Positions 63,466 to 64,000 of a stretch of 64,000 nucleotides of DNA are shown piece by piece. The position numbers were made by a program, and so were the translations under genes. The stretch spans positions 184,077 through 248,076 of the forward strand of contig JANRJC010000007.1 in assembly GCA_033764335.1 (NCBI GenBank), written 5' to 3'. Under the pieces are notes generated by a model. It was not told the DNA's origin. It made no database searches and worked only from the letters and a program-made list of their open reading frames with translations. The DNA is from JAGQVA01 sp033764335 (GTDB taxonomy: Bacteria > Bacteroidota > Bacteroidia > J057). The first letter of the stretch is position 1, and the number at the start of each line of letters is the position of its first letter.

Positions 63466-64000
63466 TTATTTACCCACGTGGTTTTCAATGATTTGCAAAA
63501 CCTTTTCAACAGAAATTTTTAAAATTTTTGCGATTCTTTCGACGGGCAATCCATCGGCGTACATTTCGATTACAATTTCTTCTTTCTCTTCCTCTTTTCC
63601 TTCTTCTTTTCCTTCTTGTTTGGCTTTATCCAACCTTGCCCGCTCGTCTTCCTCCCGCATGAATGCATACTCATAAGCGTCCAATTCTTCCTGTGTCCAT
63701 GTCTGGACGTTTGCTTCTTCGTAGGCAGATTTTAGTCCTTCATCGTTGATGTTTTCTGGCACAACTTCGAGGTTTTCCGCATTTTTGATGAAATAAATCC
63801 ATTTCTCCGTCAGGGTTTCCAACTCATCCAATTCCAATCTGAATTTGGGTAGTTCAATAAAATTAAACTCCATGTCCCGGATCGTTTGTTCGCCCGTCTC
63901 CACATCCCGGATTTGGCTTCGGCTGAGATAATTTTTATTTTCGGTATGCACGAAGTCCAGTATTCCAATAAAAATCACGGGGCGCAGTTTGCGGTAAAAA
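63466..64000 (-). CDS. Second Rpn family nuclease gene, runs off the right edge
   Basis: The frame is open to the window end, so the N-terminus lies outside. The visible 178 residues are nearly identical to the first Rpn gene (FRKLRPVIFIGILDFVHTEN, IRDVETGEQTIRDMEFNFIE, TWTQEELDAYEYAFMREEDE). After the shared linker, GKEEGKEEEKEEIVIEMYAD and GLPVERIAKILKISVEKVLQ form a new tail. The change of tail starts just after the DKAKQ segment. The recent duplication, with only the tails diverged, suggests selection or recombination at this point. Confidence 0.85.
   Translation of the reverse strand, partial: FYRKLRPVIFIGILDFVHTENKNYLSRSQIRDVETGEQTIRDMEFNFIELPKFRLELDELETLTEKWIYFIKNAENLEVVPENINDEGLKSAYEEANVQTWTQEELDAYEYAFMREEDERARLDKAKQEGKEEGKEEEKEEIVIEMYADGLPVERIAKILKISVEKVLQIIENHVGK
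63615..64000. repeat. Copy B of a roughly 386-bp near-identical repeat in the Rpn array
   Basis: Partner of 62610-62995. The right limit is set by the window edge, so the true repeat may be longer. High identity including silent positions shows a recent duplication or gene conversion. Confidence 0.85.

Overview
The window looks like a chromosomal segment of a Bacteroidota bacterium, probably a Saprospiria/Lewinella-type or other gliding, polymer-degrading lineage; class and genus are inference. The evidence is several secreted proteins with type IX secretion (T9SS) C-terminal sorting domains (PNP motif, ending in short Lys/Arg-containing strands), two PKD proteins ending in the gliding-motility C-terminal domain (FPNAFTPN...FNRWGQ...W.G), a TonB receptor followed by a DUF4249 lipoprotein, a LytS/LytTR pair whose kinase carries TPRs, and promoters of the Bacteroidota type (TTG-N20-TAnnTTTG).

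Layout. 1-9000: the 3' part of a GH53 endo-galactanase, an AlbA_2/ATPase regulator, a lipoprotein, a TPR histidine kinase with its LytTR regulator, a methyltransferase and a YdjM-like membrane hydrolase. 9114-16823: a 1914-residue PKD adhesin, a Nudix hydrolase and a MATE exporter. 16954-25138: a conserved housekeeping block, rimP-nusA-infB, then a NIF3-like protein, a zinc-ribbon coiled-coil protein and a secreted TPR-type protein. 25147-33960: on the minus strand, a planctomycete-type operon (PSD1/DUF1549-DUF1553 cytochrome, DUF1501, and a membrane cytochrome with LRR and chitobiase-type domains), then an M23 peptidase and a vanadium-haloperoxidase-like protein. 34136-38432: a small defence-like island with a Panacea-domain antitoxin, its toxin, and a PLD-helicase-DUF3427 protein. 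38640-42475: a frameshifted IgGFc-binding/PKD protein and a peptidoglycan-binding lysozyme-like protein. 42578-49274: an operon of TonB receptor, DUF4249 lipoprotein, MG2-type protein and a small secreted protein. 49275-56033: a Tat-exported aldo/keto reductase, a membrane protein, a penicillin acylase, a delta-60 repeat protein and a two-TM protein. 56095-64000: accessory DNA with a decayed AAA_14/DUF4143 ATPase, a T9SS protein, a subtilase-like protein with altered catalytic residues, an ECF sigma factor with a membrane TPR partner, an MNT nucleotidyltransferase with a truncated HEPN partner, and a tandem array of Rpn/PD-(D/E)XK genes with different C-terminal tails.

The main points for follow-up are: two long perfect palindromes lying in frame inside unrelated genes (948-975 and 50354-50391); the subtilase in which the catalytic Asp reads Glu and the oxyanion Asn reads Asp, next to a sigma/anti-sigma-like pair; the Rpn array, in which a nearly identical core is followed by divergent helix-turn-helix-like tails; the Panacea toxin-antitoxin locus with a clear promoter/operator; and the planctomycete-type cytochrome operon. 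No tRNA, rRNA or CRISPR array was seen. Several convergent gene pairs overlap or abut with no space for a separate terminator.
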